A program made the position numbers and the translations under genes. Source: Methylibium petroleiphilum PM1 (GTDB lineage Bacteria > Pseudomonadota > Gammaproteobacteria > Burkholderiales > Burkholderiaceae_C). Taken from it: DNA of 64,000 nt. Below the pieces are notes generated by a model. It worked only from the letters and a program-made list of their open reading frames with translations, searched no databases and was not told the origin of the DNA. Positions 27,461-36,656 of the stretch are shown one piece after another. The DNA lies in NCBI RefSeq assembly GCF_000015725.1, contig NC_008825.1, forward strand, positions 2,976,001-3,040,000, in the 5' to 3' direction. The first letter of the stretch is position 1. Each line of letters begins with the position of its first letter.

Positions 27461-27789
27461 GGTGATTTCTCCAAAGTGGGGCTGGATGCCGCCCCCGCCA
27501 AAGCAAGGACTTCGTCCTGGTTCATGCGCGACGGCAGGGCGAAGGAGGCGACGCCGTCGGCGGCATCGCCGTGCATCACCGCTTCGAGCAGATCGAGCGT
27601 GGCGTCGATCTCGCGCGCGCGCTCGGTCGTCAGACGCTCCTGAGCGCTGTCGATGAACACGAGCAGCCAATCACCGGGTGCGACGTCGCCCACCAGCGCC
27701 GTCCGGACACGGCGAGACTCACCTCGGCCGCGGCACTGCGCGTGACCGGGCTCGACGCTCAACACCTGCATGGGAAGTCCGATGCACAT
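27457..27789 (-). CDS. hoxL: HypC-like chaperone HoxL/HupF
   Basis: A 110-residue HypC paralog dedicated to the membrane-bound hydrogenase in aerobic cells. It begins MCIGLPMQVL, with the essential Cys2, and keeps RVRTALVGDVAPGDWLLVFIDSAQE. It is longer than HypC by a C-terminal tail, as usual for HupF. ATG 27789 was chosen because Cys must be residue 2. It starts 10 bp after hoxM. Confidence 0.93.
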   Translation of the reverse strand: MCIGLPMQVLSVEPGHAQCRGRGESRRVRTALVGDVAPGDWLLVFIDSAQERLTTERAREIDATLDLLEAVMHGDAADGVASFALPSRMNQDEVLALAGAASSPTLEKSP

Positions 27790-27799
27790 GGCGGCTCGA

Positions 27800-28474
27800 T
27801 CAGTTCTGAGCGACTGGCGGGAAGAAGCGTTCGTCGCCGACTCGGCACGCAAGTTCTTCCGGTGGGCGCTGCTCTTCGTAGCGGCCGATATCGAGCTCCG
27901 AGAAGGTCACCGACTCGTGCTCGCCCAGCGGCGCGGTGCGCGGCACGGGCCTCGCGCCCCATTGGCGCAGCGTGTCGACCCCATGCGCGAGCGCGTCCTC
28001 CAGCGCCTGCTTGACGCGCGGCCGCAGGCTGCCGCCGTAGTCCTCCAGCTCTTCAGGCTGGCAACCGATCAGCAGCACCTGCTTCGGGTACTGCTCCGTC
28101 AGCAGCGCCAGCATCAGCACCTCCTGGAAGCCGGTCTGGTGAAGGCTCATCTTCTTCGCCCCCATGAAGCGCGGCACGTCGTCGTTCTCGACCAGCTTCA
28201 GCGTGCCTGGCGTCAGCCCGTAGTCGATGGCATCGAAGATCAGCAGGCGCGTCGCAGCCTGCACGTGCTGGATGAGGTAGAGCCCCTGGGTGCCGCCGTC
28301 GATCAATTGCACGTGAGGCGCGAACTCGTAGCGGCGCTGCAAGGCCTCGATGCAACGCACGCCGAAGCCTTCATCGGCCCACAGGACGTTGCCAATGCCG
28401 AGGACGCAGATTACCTCCGCCTCAGGGTTGCCACCTAGGTCGTGACAGTCGCCAGCAGACGGACGAGCGCTCAT
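27800..28474 (-). CDS. hoxM: Hydrogenase maturation protease HoxM/HupD
   Basis: A 224-residue endopeptidase that removes the C-terminal peptide of HoxG after nickel insertion. The Ni-sensing ligands lie in GIGNVLWADEGFG (Glu of the DEG), FDAIDYG and LHQTG, all conserved. The region after about residue 175 is a divergent tail. ATG at 28474. Upstream comes the HigA-like gene (23 bp), downstream hoxL. In R. eutropha hoxM directly follows hoxZ, so the intervening regulator gene is an addition here. Confidence 0.94.
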   Translation of the reverse strand: MSARPSAGDCHDLGGNPEAEVICVLGIGNVLWADEGFGVRCIEALQRRYEFAPHVQLIDGGTQGLYLIQHVQAATRLLIFDAIDYGLTPGTLKLVENDDVPRFMGAKKMSLHQTGFQEVLMLALLTEQYPKQVLLIGCQPEELEDYGGSLRPRVKQALEDALAHGVDTLRQWGARPVPRTAPLGEHESVTFSELDIGRYEEQRPPEELACRVGDERFFPPVAQN

Positions 28475-28497
28475 GCGGGTTGACTCCAACAAGAAAA

Positions 28498-29001
28498 TCA
28501 GTGGGTGCCGCGGGTGCGGCGGGTCTGGACGCGGAGCAACTTCCAGGTGTGGAAGCTGTCCCAGGCAGATTGCAACGCGAGCCAGAACGCCGCATCGGTT
28601 CCGAACACCAGCGCGCAACGGATGGCGGTATCGGCCGTGATACCGCGCTGGCCATGCACGATCTCGTGCAAGCGCCGGCGCGATACGCCGAGCAGGCGTG
28701 CCGCCTCGGTCTGCGAGAGACCGAGCGGGGTCAGGTAATTGCGCCGGAGAAAGCGCCCCGGATGCCAGGGAGCACGGCCCGGCACCCCGGGTGGCAGCAG
28801 CATCGTCGTGGCCGCAAGGGACCGCGACGAACGATCCGAGGCCCCGGCTCCCCGCGAGAAAAAGTCGCCCGCGCCGGACGGCCCTCCCGGTGCGCGCACA
28901 TGCCGCACTGGACCGATCCATGCCAGTCGCTCGCCCGCCGCCGCTCCGACCGTCCGGGTCGCGCCCCAGCCATTGCGCTGAACCAGATCTTGCAGGCTCA
29001 T
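28498..29001 (-). CDS. HigA-like XRE-family regulator inside the hydrogenase operon
   Basis: A protein of 167 residues whose last 95 match the HigA/VapI antitoxin type of helix-turn-helix: HPGRFLRRNYLTPLGLSQTEAARLLGVSRRRLHEIVHG, then RGITADTAIRCALVFGT and FWLALQSAWD. The first 66 residues have no recognised domain (RNGWGATRTVG, AWIGPVRHVRAPGG). ATG 29001 has AAGGA at good spacing; an ATG at 28803 would give a standard 101-residue HigA. No HigB toxin lies next to it. It is tightly packed between hoxZ (5 bp) and hoxM (23 bp), so it may regulate this operon or be a domesticated antitoxin. Confidence 0.75.
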   Translation of the reverse strand: MSLQDLVQRNGWGATRTVGAAAGERLAWIGPVRHVRAPGGPSGAGDFFSRGAGASDRSSRSLAATTMLLPPGVPGRAPWHPGRFLRRNYLTPLGLSQTEAARLLGVSRRRLHEIVHGQRGITADTAIRCALVFGTDAAFWLALQSAWDSFHTWKLLRVQTRRTRGTH

Positions 29002-29006
29002 GGCCG

Positions 29007-29741
29007 TCAGTCCTTGAAGGTGCGGTGGCCGGAGATCATCGTGCTCACCACGCTCGATCGACCCATGATGTCTTCGCGGATGGCGGCGTACACGTGCACG
29101 ATGACGAACACGATCAGCCACCACATCCCGAGGTGGTGCCAGGTGTGCACGTCCTGGGACTGCCCGAACAGCGGGATCACCCAGCCGAACATCACGTCGG
29201 CCCAGGAACCGGCCTGCGCGCCTTCACCGTACAGCGCGAACCCGGTCACGACCATGAACACGGCCGTCAGGAAGAACATGAAGAACATCGCGAAGCGTGC
29301 CAACGGGTTGTGTCCCACGTACTTGCCGGGCCGCGCGCTCACGAAGGCATACCACTTCACCATGCCCCATACCTCGAGCCAATAGGCGCGCTGGAACACC
29401 GGTACCCAGAACAACTCGCGGGCGTGGTGGTTCCCGACCACGGCCCAGTAGAGACGCCCGAGCAAACCGACGGCCAGCAGGTAGCCGGCGGCGAAATGGG
29501 CGAAGCGGATGTAGCCCATCAGGTAATTGGCGCTGGCCTCGCCCGGCATGGTCGGCAAGGGCGAGCCGATGAAGTAGCCCGTGATGGCCAGCACGCTGAT
29601 GGCCAGCGCATTGATCCAGTGCCAGATGCGCACCGGTACTTCGTAGACGTAGACCGACTTGATGGATTGCGCGTGGACGAGGTCGTGCGCGTCGGTGCCC
29701 TCGACAGGGGCGTTCGAACTATTCGCGGGTATGGCGGACAT
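29007..29741 (-). CDS. hoxZ: Hydrogenase b-type cytochrome HoxZ/HupC
   Basis: A 244-residue diheme cytochrome b with four membrane helices (about 42-62, 80-102, 150-172, 205-225). It anchors the HoxKG dimer and passes electrons to the quinone pool. Heme-ligand His lie in RIWHWINAL, RFAHFAAGY, NHHAREL and TWHHLGMWW. The N-terminal 25 residues are polar and variable. In this cluster hupE lies between hoxG and hoxZ, and the HigA-like gene follows by 5 bp. Confidence 0.95.
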   Translation of the reverse strand: MSAIPANSSNAPVEGTDAHDLVHAQSIKSVYVYEVPVRIWHWINALAISVLAITGYFIGSPLPTMPGEASANYLMGYIRFAHFAAGYLLAVGLLGRLYWAVVGNHHARELFWVPVFQRAYWLEVWGMVKWYAFVSARPGKYVGHNPLARFAMFFMFFLTAVFMVVTGFALYGEGAQAGSWADVMFGWVIPLFGQSQDVHTWHHLGMWWLIVFVIVHVYAAIREDIMGRSSVVSTMISGHRTFKD

Positions 29742-29789
29742 GAATCGTCTCCTCTTCGGGCTGGCGTGATGCGACTCGATCGGCCGTGA

Positions 29790-30380
29790 TCAAAGACGGG
29801 CGGCGAGCATCACCACCCCGGCTCCTCCGACCACCGTGGCCGCCAGCCGAGCCACCCGATCGGGCAGCCGCTGAAGACCGACGCCGGCGGCGAGGCCCAC
29901 GCCGTGCAGCAGCGTCGTCGCCCCCATGAAACCGGCGGCATAGGCCACTGCCGAAGCACCGACCGCCAGCTCGCTGCCATGCGCATAGCCATGGAACAGC
30001 GCCGCCGCACCGACCAGCGTGAGGCCGAGCGATGTCGGCACGTGCCGCCCCGCGAACAGCATCGCACCCAGCAGCACCACACTCGCCGCCACGCTCGACT
30101 CCACCGCCGGCAAAGCCACCCCCTCCCACGACAGCAGAGCGCCGATCAGCAGCGCCGCAAGGAACACCCCCGGTCCGAGCAGACGCCGACCGACAGGCAG
30201 CGCGATCGCCGACCACAGGCCCACGGCGACCATCGCCAGAAGATGGTCCAGCCCCAGGAAGGGATGGGCCAGACCTTCGACCAGGCCATGCGCTCCGTGA
30301 CCGGTGTGCGCCTGGCTGGCCGTCGCCGCCGCCAGCAGCATGCTGGGCAGTGCGAACCGCAGGGAAATGCTCTTCGACAT
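29790..30380 (-). CDS. hupE: HupE/UreJ family membrane protein, putative nickel permease
   Basis: A 196-residue protein of the HupE/UreJ family with a signal-like first segment (ATASQA before HTGHGAHG) and about six membrane helices. The family motif HPFLGLDHLLAMVAVG is intact, as are FHGYAHGSEL and the His-rich mature N-terminus. HupE proteins are held to help nickel cross the inner membrane by diffusion. ATG 30380 has GGAGAAACCC upstream. It is an insertion between hoxG and hoxZ relative to R. eutropha and gives this locus a second inner-membrane nickel route beside NikKLMQO. Confidence 0.9.
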   Translation of the reverse strand: MSKSISLRFALPSMLLAAATASQAHTGHGAHGLVEGLAHPFLGLDHLLAMVAVGLWSAIALPVGRRLLGPGVFLAALLIGALLSWEGVALPAVESSVAASVVLLGAMLFAGRHVPTSLGLTLVGAAALFHGYAHGSELAVGASAVAYAAGFMGATTLLHGVGLAAGVGLQRLPDRVARLAATVVGGAGVVMLAARL

Positions 30381-30423
30381 GGGTTTCTCCTCGGAATGCG
30401 GGTGTGGTGTAGGGGCGGTGCTG

Positions 30424-32280
30424 TCAGCGCACCTTGACACTGGTGAGCTCCTGGCCGTCGGGGCTCATCACGTGCGTCGAGCAGGCCAGGCAGGGATCGA
30501 AGGAGTGCAGCGTGCGAAGGATTTCCACCGGTTGCTCGGGGTTGGCCATCGGCGTGTTCATCAGGCTGGCCTCGAAGGCCCCGATCTGCCCCTTGTTGTC
30601 GCGAGGGCTGCCGTTCCAGGTGGTCGGCACGACGCACTGATAGTTCTCGATCCGCCCGTCCTTGATGCGGATCCAGTGCCCCAGCGTTCCGCGCGGTGCC
30701 GCGACCGTGCCCACGCCCTTGGCTTCCTTCGGCCAGGTGGCCGGATCCCACTTCTCGACATTGGCCGTGGTGGTGTCGCCGGCCTTGATATTGGCGACCA
30801 GTTCCTTGAAGTCCTCGAGCATCATCTCCGCGCAGTACTGCGCCTCGAGCGCCCGCGCGAGCGTGCGGCCGATCGTGGTGGGTAGCAACTGCTTGGCGCT
30901 GTACTGCGTCTCGGGCAGACCCAGCGCCTTGGGATAGACGCTGTTGATGATCATGGCCGAGGTGTCGATCTGCTCCTTCACGCGTTGGCAGTACTTGTGA
31001 CCCTGCTTCGCGTGGGCATAGCCCAGGATGTAGCGAGACAGAGGGCCGACTTCCATCGCATGGCCGCGCCAGCGCGGCGACTTGATCCAGGAGTACTTCG
31101 CGCTCTCGTCGAGCTCCTGGATATTGGTGCGCGTGCCCTTGGTGTTGGCTCCGAGCACGTAGTTCGGCTCGGTGACGCCGTCCCACGGATGCAGGCCCTT
31201 GGATTCGTCGGCGTACTTGTACCAGCTGTGCGGCACGAACTCCTGCACCTGCTCGGGGTCCCGCGGATCGACCGGGTGGATGACGTCCCAGTTGCCGTCG
31301 AGGATGGCACCGCCCGGCAGTTGCTGGGTGCTGTGATCGCCCATCACCTTTTCGTAGGTGCCGTAGTCGAGCACGTTGGTCGCCGACAGGCCGCCACCGT
31401 AGAGCCAGCCGGCCTGCTTGTAGATGGTGCCGATCGCCAACACGTCCGGGATGTAGACGTTGTTGTTGAACTCGATCATCTCCTTGATGCGCGCCTCGAC
31501 GAAGTTCAGGCGCTCCATGTTCACCGGCGCGCCGGCCGCGCCGTCCTTGTCGATGTTGATCGCGCAGGGCACGCCGCCGACCAGGTAGTTCGGGTGCGGG
31601 TTCTTGCCGCCAAAGACCGTGTGAACCTTGACCCACTCCTTCTGCAGATCCAGCGCCTCGAGATAGTGCGTGACGGCCATCAGGTTGGCCTCTGGCGGCA
31701 GCACATAGGCCTTGTTGCCCCAGTAGCCGTTCATGAACGGTCCGAGCTGGCCGCTCTCGACGAACTTCTTGAGCCGGTTCTGGATGTCGCGGAAGTAGCC
31801 CGGCGACGACATCGGGTGACTCGGCGACACCAGGTGCTGGAGATCGGAGGTCTTCTTCGGGTCGGCCTTCAGCGCTGACACGACATCGACCCAGTCGAGG
31901 GCATGCAGGTGGTAGAAGTGGACGGCGTGATCGTGCTCCTGCAAGGTCTTCGCCATGATCTCGCGGATCAGGTAGGCGTTCTTCGGAATGACGATGCCGA
32001 GCGCATCTTCCACCGCACGCACCGAAGTGAGCGCGTGGCAGCCGGTGCAGACACCGCAGATGCGCTCGACGAAGGCCCACGCGTCGCGCGGATCGCGCCC
32101 CTTGAGAATGACCTCCAGACCACGCCACATCGTGCCGGTGGAGACGGCGTTGCGGATGACGTTGTTGCTGTCGAGGTTGACCTCGCAGCGCATGTGGCCT
32201 TCGATGCGCGTCACCGGGTCCACCACCACGCGGCGGCCCGAGTTGTCCATCTTGAAGCCCTGAGTTTCGTAAGCACCCAT
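30424..32280 (-). CDS. hoxG: Membrane-bound O2-tolerant [NiFe] hydrogenase large subunit
   Basis: HoxG/HupL, 618 residues, holds the Ni-Fe(CN)2CO active site of the periplasm-facing H2-oxidising enzyme. Cys75 and Cys78 lie in [10 protein letters not shown] and Cys597 and Cys600 in DPCLACSTH. The 15 residues after His603 ([15 protein letters not shown]) are the extension removed by HoxM. Positions and length equal those known for R. eutropha HoxG, so group 1d is likely. It follows hoxK by 29 bp. It lacks its own signal and is exported with HoxK. Confidence 0.97.
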   Translation of the reverse strand: MGAYETQGFKMDNSGRRVVVDPVTRIEGHMRCEVNLDSNNVIRNAVSTGTMWRGLEVILKGRDPRDAWAFVERICGVCTGCHALTSVRAVEDALGIVIPKNAYLIREIMAKTLQEHDHAVHFYHLHALDWVDVVSALKADPKKTSDLQHLVSPSHPMSSPGYFRDIQNRLKKFVESGQLGPFMNGYWGNKAYVLPPEANLMAVTHYLEALDLQKEWVKVHTVFGGKNPHPNYLVGGVPCAINIDKDGAAGAPVNMERLNFVEARIKEMIEFNNNVYIPDVLAIGTIYKQAGWLYGGGLSATNVLDYGTYEKVMGDHSTQQLPGGAILDGNWDVIHPVDPRDPEQVQEFVPHSWYKYADESKGLHPWDGVTEPNYVLGANTKGTRTNIQELDESAKYSWIKSPRWRGHAMEVGPLSRYILGYAHAKQGHKYCQRVKEQIDTSAMIINSVYPKALGLPETQYSAKQLLPTTIGRTLARALEAQYCAEMMLEDFKELVANIKAGDTTTANVEKWDPATWPKEAKGVGTVAAPRGTLGHWIRIKDGRIENYQCVVPTTWNGSPRDNKGQIGAFEASLMNTPMANPEQPVEILRTLHSFDPCLACSTHVMSPDGQELTSVKVR

Positions 32281-32309
32281 GTGTCGTTCCTTTGTTCGTG
32301 CTCAGCGCT

Positions 32310-33404
32310 TCACTGCCCGGCGCGGGAGGTTTCGTTCGTCTTCGAATCGGTCTTCTGCGTCGCACGCTTGATCGCCGACACGGCGGCGTGGGCGACGGCG
32401 GCCGCGCCCACCACACCGGCCGCGGCACCACCGACCTGGTCGGCGTTGGCCTCGATGCCGAACTGATGGATGTTGGTGAGGCGGTCGTAGAACGACCCCT
32501 TGTCCCAGAAGCCGTCTTCGGAGCAGCCGATGCAACCGTGGCCGGCCTGGATCGGGAAGCTGGTGCCCTCGTTCCAGCGCGTGGTCGAGCACGCGTTGTA
32601 GGTGGTCGGGCCCTTGCAGCCGACCTTGTAGAGGCAATAGCCGCGGCGCGCCGATTCGTCGTCGAAGTGCTCGACGAACTGACCGGCATCGAAGTGCGGC
32701 CGGCGGTAGCACTTGTCGTGGATGCGCTGGCTGTAGAACATCTTCGGTCGGCCCTGGCGATCGAGCTCGGGCAGCCGGTCGAAGGTGAGCATGTAGGTGA
32801 TCACCCCGGTCATCACCTCGGCGATCGGCGGGCAGCCCGGCACCTTGATGATGGGCTTGTCGAAGATCACCTTGTGAACCGGCGTGGCCTGCGTGGGATT
32901 GGGCTTGGCGGCCTGCACACAGCCCCACGAGGCACACGAACCCCAGGAGATGATGGCCTTGGCGTCCTTGGCCACGTGCTTGAGCTGGTCGATGAAGGGC
33001 TTGCCGCCGATGATGCAGCTCATGCCATCCTGGTTCAGCGGAGGATTGCCCTCCACCGCCAGGATGTAGTTGCCCTTGTACTTGGCCATGATCTCTTCGA
33101 GGATCGCCTCGGCCTGATGGCCTGCGGCGGCCATCAGCGTGTCGTCGTAGTCGAGCGAGATCATCGACAGCACCACGTCCTTCGCGAGCGGGTGCGCTGA
33201 GCGGATGAAGCTCTCCGAGCAGCAGGTGCATTCCAGACCGTGCAGCCAGAGCACCGGCGTACGCGGCTTGTTCTCCATGGCGTGCGCGATCTGCGGCACG
33301 AAGGCCGGACCCAGCCCCAACGAGGTGGCCGTGAGCGAGCAGTACTTCAGGAAGCTGCGGCGCGAAATGCCTTGGCGGCGCATCACCTCATAAAAGGTTT
33401 CCAT
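32310..33404 (-). CDS. hoxK: Membrane-bound O2-tolerant [NiFe] hydrogenase small subunit
   Basis: HoxK/HupS, 364 residues. A Tat signal (RRSFLKYCS, about 15-23) ends near residue 42 at AHA; a C-terminal anchor helix (about 330-350) follows. After signal removal the cysteines fall at 17, 19, 20, 115, 120 and 149: [16 protein letters not shown] and PGCPP. The extra pair (mature 19 and 120) marks the six-Cys [4Fe-3S] proximal cluster that gives O2 tolerance. ATG 33404 has GGAGACC upstream. It is the first gene of the whole hox-hyp operon, with a possible sigma-54 promoter and paired palindromes upstream. Confidence 0.97.
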   Translation of the reverse strand: METFYEVMRRQGISRRSFLKYCSLTATSLGLGPAFVPQIAHAMENKPRTPVLWLHGLECTCCSESFIRSAHPLAKDVVLSMISLDYDDTLMAAAGHQAEAILEEIMAKYKGNYILAVEGNPPLNQDGMSCIIGGKPFIDQLKHVAKDAKAIISWGSCASWGCVQAAKPNPTQATPVHKVIFDKPIIKVPGCPPIAEVMTGVITYMLTFDRLPELDRQGRPKMFYSQRIHDKCYRRPHFDAGQFVEHFDDESARRGYCLYKVGCKGPTTYNACSTTRWNEGTSFPIQAGHGCIGCSEDGFWDKGSFYDRLTNIHQFGIEANADQVGGAAAGVVGAAAVAHAAVSAIKRATQKTDSKTNETSRAGQ

Positions 33405-33498
33405 CGTGGAAGGTCTCCGGTTGCTACTGGATGTGATCGAACCGTGCGACCGGCCCGCCGCGGCAACAGCAGACCGGCGCACCGGGTGGGCAAGACAA

Positions 33499-33515
33499 CA
33501 CAAGTCGTGGGCCAA
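33499..33515 (-). promoter_or_regulatory. Weak sigma-54-like promoter candidate for hoxK
   Basis: Minus strand TTGGCCCACGACTTGTG. Against the consensus YTGGCACGRNNNTTGCW it keeps the GG of the -24 box and TTG of the -12 box but has T for the invariant C. It lies about 95 bp upstream of hoxK, which in relatives is activated by HoxA with sigma-54. It is the best candidate I could find by eye, not a strong match. Confidence 0.3.
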
Positions 33516-33562
33516 CCCCGCGCGGCTCGCGGGAAAACCCCGAATGCCTCTCGTAAGTCCTT

Positions 33563-33616
33563 GTCGCGACTGGGACTATTTGCGAGGACAGTCGACGCAT
33601 GCCCCAAGGTCGCGAC
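33563..33616. promoter_or_regulatory. Paired GTCGCGAC palindromes, possible HoxA enhancer sites
   Basis: The 8-base palindrome GTCGCGAC occurs at 33563-33570 and 33609-33616, 46 bp centre to centre, about 160-210 bp upstream of hoxK. Spacing near four or five helical turns and the position behind a sigma-54-like element suit an NtrC-family activator such as HoxA. They could equally serve lldD. In GC-rich DNA one copy could be chance; two so close is less likely. Confidence 0.35.
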
Positions 33617-33751
33617 AGCAGTGGAAGCGGCTCTTGCAGTTGAATCCATCATCTGCAATGGCAACATCCGATTCGGCTCACGGCTGCGGGAAACCGGCGG
33701 CACGGATGGCAGAGAATCGCTTCGTCGCTCAACGAGAAGAAGATCTGAACC

Positions 33752-34918
33752 ATGCCCGTGATCACCTGCATCGAAGACCTGAGGGTTCTGGCCCGGCGCC
33801 GGGTGCCGAGGATGTTCTACGACTACGCCGACTCGGGCTCCTGGACCGAGGGCACCTACCGCGCCAACGAGACCGACTTCGCCCGCATCCTGCTGCGCCA
33901 GCGCGTGGCGGTGAACATGGAGGGCCGCTCGCTGCGCACCACCCTGGCCGGCCAGGACTGCGCCATGCCGGTCGTGATCGCCCCCACCGGCCTGACCGGC
34001 ATGCAGCACGCCGACGGCGAGATCCTGGGCGCGCGCGCGGCCGAGGCCTTCGGGGTGCCGTTCACGCTGTCGACGATGAGCATCTGCTCGATCGAGGACA
34101 TCGCCGCGCACACGAAGGCGCCGTTCTGGTTCCAGCTGTACTGGATGCGCGACCGCGATTTCATGGAGCGGCTGATCGAGCGAGCCAAGGCGGCACGCTG
34201 CTCGGCGCTGGTGCTGACGCTGGACCTGCAGGTGCTGGGGCAGCGCCACAAGGATCTGAAGAACGGCATGACGGCGCCGCCCAAGCCGACGCTGGCGAAC
34301 CTGATCAACCTGGCGATGAAGCCGCGCTGGTGCCTGGGGATGGCCGGGACGCGGCGCCACAGCTTCGGCAACCTGGTGGGGCATGCCAAGGGGGTGAGCG
34401 ACATGTCTTCGCTGGGGACGTGGACGAAGGAGCAGTTCGATCCGCGGCTGAGCTGGGACGATGTGGCGTGGATCAAGCAGCGCTGGGGCGGCCGGCTGAT
34501 CCTGAAGGGGATCATGGAGGTGGCCGACGCGAAGCTGGCGGCCGACAGCGGGGCCGACGCGATCGTGGTGTCGAACCACGGGGGGAGGCAGCTCGATGGG
34601 GCGCCGTCCTCGATCGCGGCGCTGCCGGCGATCGCCGAGGCGGTGGGCGACCGGATCGAGGTGTGGATGGACGGGGGGATCCGCTCGGGCCAGGACGTGC
34701 TCAAGGCGGTGGCCCTGGGAGCGCGCGGCACGATGATCGGGCGGGCCTTCCTGTACGGGCTGGGCGCGATGGGCCAGGCCGGCGTGACACGCGCCCTCGA
34801 GATCATCCGCAACGAGCTCGACATCACCATGGCCTTCACCGGCCATACCGATATCAGACGGGTGGGGCGCGAGATCCTGGTACCGGGCAGCTACCGCGGC
34901 GCGGGCGGGCCGTCCTGA
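33752..34918 (+). CDS. lldD: FMN-dependent L-lactate dehydrogenase / alpha-hydroxy-acid dehydrogenase
   Basis: A 388-residue FMN TIM-barrel enzyme of the lactate dehydrogenase/glycolate oxidase family. It oxidises L-lactate (or a related 2-hydroxy acid) to the 2-oxo acid, passing electrons to quinone. Visible: ARRRVPRMFYDYADSGSW, APTGLTGMQHADGE, the catalytic-His motif VSNHGGRQLDGAPSS, and VWMDGGIRSGQDVLKAVALGA. Its third-position GC is extreme, which produces long open shadow frames. Divergent from hoxK. The exact substrate cannot be told from sequence. Confidence 0.88.
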   Translation: MPVITCIEDLRVLARRRVPRMFYDYADSGSWTEGTYRANETDFARILLRQRVAVNMEGRSLRTTLAGQDCAMPVVIAPTGLTGMQHADGEILGARAAEAFGVPFTLSTMSICSIEDIAAHTKAPFWFQLYWMRDRDFMERLIERAKAARCSALVLTLDLQVLGQRHKDLKNGMTAPPKPTLANLINLAMKPRWCLGMAGTRRHSFGNLVGHAKGVSDMSSLGTWTKEQFDPRLSWDDVAWIKQRWGGRLILKGIMEVADAKLAADSGADAIVVSNHGGRQLDGAPSSIAALPAIAEAVGDRIEVWMDGGIRSGQDVLKAVALGARGTMIGRAFLYGLGAMGQAGVTRALEIIRNELDITMAFTGHTDIRRVGREILVPGSYRGAGGPS

Positions 34919-34958
34919 TCGCCCGGCGGCGAACCCGCGCTACGGCAATGGGTGCCGG

Positions 34959-35765
34959 CTAGACCTGCACGGCCGCGATCAGGCCTTCGGCGAGCCAGCC
35001 CTGAAGGACCGCGACGACGGCCGTGGCGGCATCGGCCTCGCCGACCTCAGCGGCAGCACGGGCGCACAGCGCCGCGAACGGCTGGCGATCGAGGACCGCG
35101 CGCAATAGCACCGTCTCCAGGCTTTCGAGCGAACGCCAGCGCGTCTCCAGGCCCGGTCGCCAGGCCAGCAGGCAATGTTCGTGCGGTTCCGGTTCGGGCA
35201 GTTCGGGTTCGCCATCGGCTGGCTGCGCCGCCTGTGTCTGCAGCGCACGCCACAGCGGCTCGACCGCCCAGTGCAGCGTCACCAGCCGGGCGCTGGGCAA
35301 CAGCGAGAAACGCAGACCGGGCCAGGCCCGCGCATCGAGGGTCTGCAGCGCTTCCGCCCGGATCGGCAGGGCATCGGCGGCATCGAAGGCCATCCGCAGC
35401 GCCCACTCCATGCGCGCCAGATCGGCCAGGGACGGGTGCGGCGCCAGTTCCGGCCGAGCCTGCATGAAATCGGCCAGGGACTCACCGAACCAGCGGATCG
35501 ACGGATGCCGCGACGGACACGCCGACAGATAAGCCTGCGCCAAGGCCTCGAAGGCCTCGTCGCCCATGACCCGCGGCAGTCCCTCGTGGTTCTCGCGCAG
35601 CGCGGCGACGAGGCGGGCGCGGTAGGCGTGGCGGTAGATGTTCAGCAGCGAGCCGCCAGGTCGTGGCCGCAGCAACCCGTCAGCCGGCGTCGCCCCGGCG
35701 GCGGCGTCCTCGACGACGGCACGGCTCAGCCGCCGCTGCTGCTCGATCAGCACGCCCGCATTCAT
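34959..35765 (-). CDS. bufC: BufC/HvfC-type protein (DUF2063), partner of BufB
   Basis: A 268-residue DUF2063 protein. The N-terminal part (residues about 1-120: [45 protein letters not shown]) is the known domain; it pairs with DUF692 enzymes as the substrate-recruiting partner, like MbnC with MbnB in methanobactin synthesis. ATG 35765 overlaps the bufB stop. Together with bufB and the Cys-rich peptide gene it forms a bufferin-type RiPP operon that in other bacteria protects against copper. Confidence 0.82.
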   Translation of the reverse strand: MNAGVLIEQQRRLSRAVVEDAAAGATPADGLLRPRPGGSLLNIYRHAYRARLVAALRENHEGLPRVMGDEAFEALAQAYLSACPSRHPSIRWFGESLADFMQARPELAPHPSLADLARMEWALRMAFDAADALPIRAEALQTLDARAWPGLRFSLLPSARLVTLHWAVEPLWRALQTQAAQPADGEPELPEPEPHEHCLLAWRPGLETRWRSLESLETVLLRAVLDRQPFAALCARAAAEVGEADAATAVVAVLQGWLAEGLIAAVQV

Positions 35766-36622
35766 GCCGTCATCTCACGCACACCGCGGCCGGTCCTCGC
35801 CGCGGACAGCGCGCCGGCCTGAACCTCCCGCGCCACGTCGAGTTCGGCCACCAGCTCGGCCAGCGGCGGGATGCGGTCATCCCGCTCGATCATCGTCGGC
35901 ACCGCGCCGAACCGCCGCGTCGTGTAGTCATACAGCTTCCACACGGCATCGCACACCGGGTGGTCATGCGTGTCGATCAGGTGGCTGCCGTGGTCCTCGT
36001 GGCCGGCCAGATGGATCTGCCGCACGCGCTCGCGCGGCAGGGCATCGATGTAGCACCGCGCGTCGAAGCCGTGATTCACGCTGCTGACGTGGACGTTGTT
36101 CACGTCGAGCAACAGATCGCAGTCGGCGCGCCGCGCGAGCTCGGCGACGAACGCCCACTCGCTCATCTCGTCGGCTTCGAAGGCCACGTAGCTCGACACG
36201 TTCTCGAGCAGCAGGCGACGGCCAAGGTGGTCCTGCACGCGCGCCACCCGCTCGCACAGGTGGCGCAAGGCAGCCTCGGTGTAGGGCATGGGCATCAGAT
36301 CGTGCAGGTTGTGGTGGTCCACGCCGGTCCAGCAGAGATGGTCGGAGATCCACGCCGGCTCGATGCGATCGGCCAGCGCCTTCAGGGCGCGCAGGTATTC
36401 GAGGTCCAGGTCGTCGGCACTGCCGATCGACAGCGACACACCGTGCATCGCCATCGGGTAGTCGCGGCGCAGGCGGTCCAGGTGCTGCAGCGGCGCGCCG
36501 CCCGGCAGCATGTAGTTCTCCGAGATGACCTCGAGCCAGTCCACCGCGGGCCGCCGTTCGGCGAATGCAGCGTAGTGTTCGGGACGAAGTCCCAGGCCGA
36601 AGCCCTGAAGCATGGTGCTCAT
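35762..36622 (-). CDS. bufB: BufB, DUF692 multinuclear iron enzyme
   Basis: A DUF692/MbnB-like TIM-barrel protein of about 286 residues. The family iron ligands are spread through [49 protein letters not shown] and IDTHDHPV. Such enzymes use a di- or tri-iron centre to turn Cys residues of a precursor peptide into thiooxazole- or oxazolone-type groups. The likely substrate is the small Cys-rich protein encoded 88 bp upstream. Start ATG 36622 or 36613, both weakly supported by ribosome sites. Confidence 0.88.
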   Translation of the reverse strand: MSTMLQGFGLGLRPEHYAAFAERRPAVDWLEVISENYMLPGGAPLQHLDRLRRDYPMAMHGVSLSIGSADDLDLEYLRALKALADRIEPAWISDHLCWTGVDHHNLHDLMPMPYTEAALRHLCERVARVQDHLGRRLLLENVSSYVAFEADEMSEWAFVAELARRADCDLLLDVNNVHVSSVNHGFDARCYIDALPRERVRQIHLAGHEDHGSHLIDTHDHPVCDAVWKLYDYTTRRFGAVPTMIERDDRIPPLAELVAELDVAREVQAGALSAARTGRGVREMTA

Positions 36623-36656
36623 CGGTGAGGGTGCAAAGACGCACAAGAGGCACGAA

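Larger units (their letters stand above)
33405..33751. other. Divergent intergenic region hoxK / lldD
   Basis: 347 bases without a convincing gene, serving as the control region for the leftward hox operon and the rightward lldD gene. It contains a sigma-54-like element for hoxK (33499-33515) and two copies of the palindrome GTCGCGAC (33563-33570, 33609-33616). I see no T-tailed hairpin and no clear sigma-70 promoter for lldD. Confidence 0.6.

Noticed and set aside
28498-29001. A HigBA toxin-antitoxin pair in the hydrogenase operon
   Set aside because: Only the antitoxin-like protein is present; neighbours on both sides are hoxZ and hoxM, and no HigB-like ORF is seen nearby.
30146-32689. Minus-strand frame of 847 codons overlapping hoxG out of frame
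   Set aside because: hoxG in its proper frame has every conserved residue; this one is an off-frame shadow.
33383-34846. Minus-strand frame opposite lldD
   Set aside because: lldD is intact with the catalytic SNHGGRQ motif; the opposite frame has low-complexity His/Arg/Pro composition.
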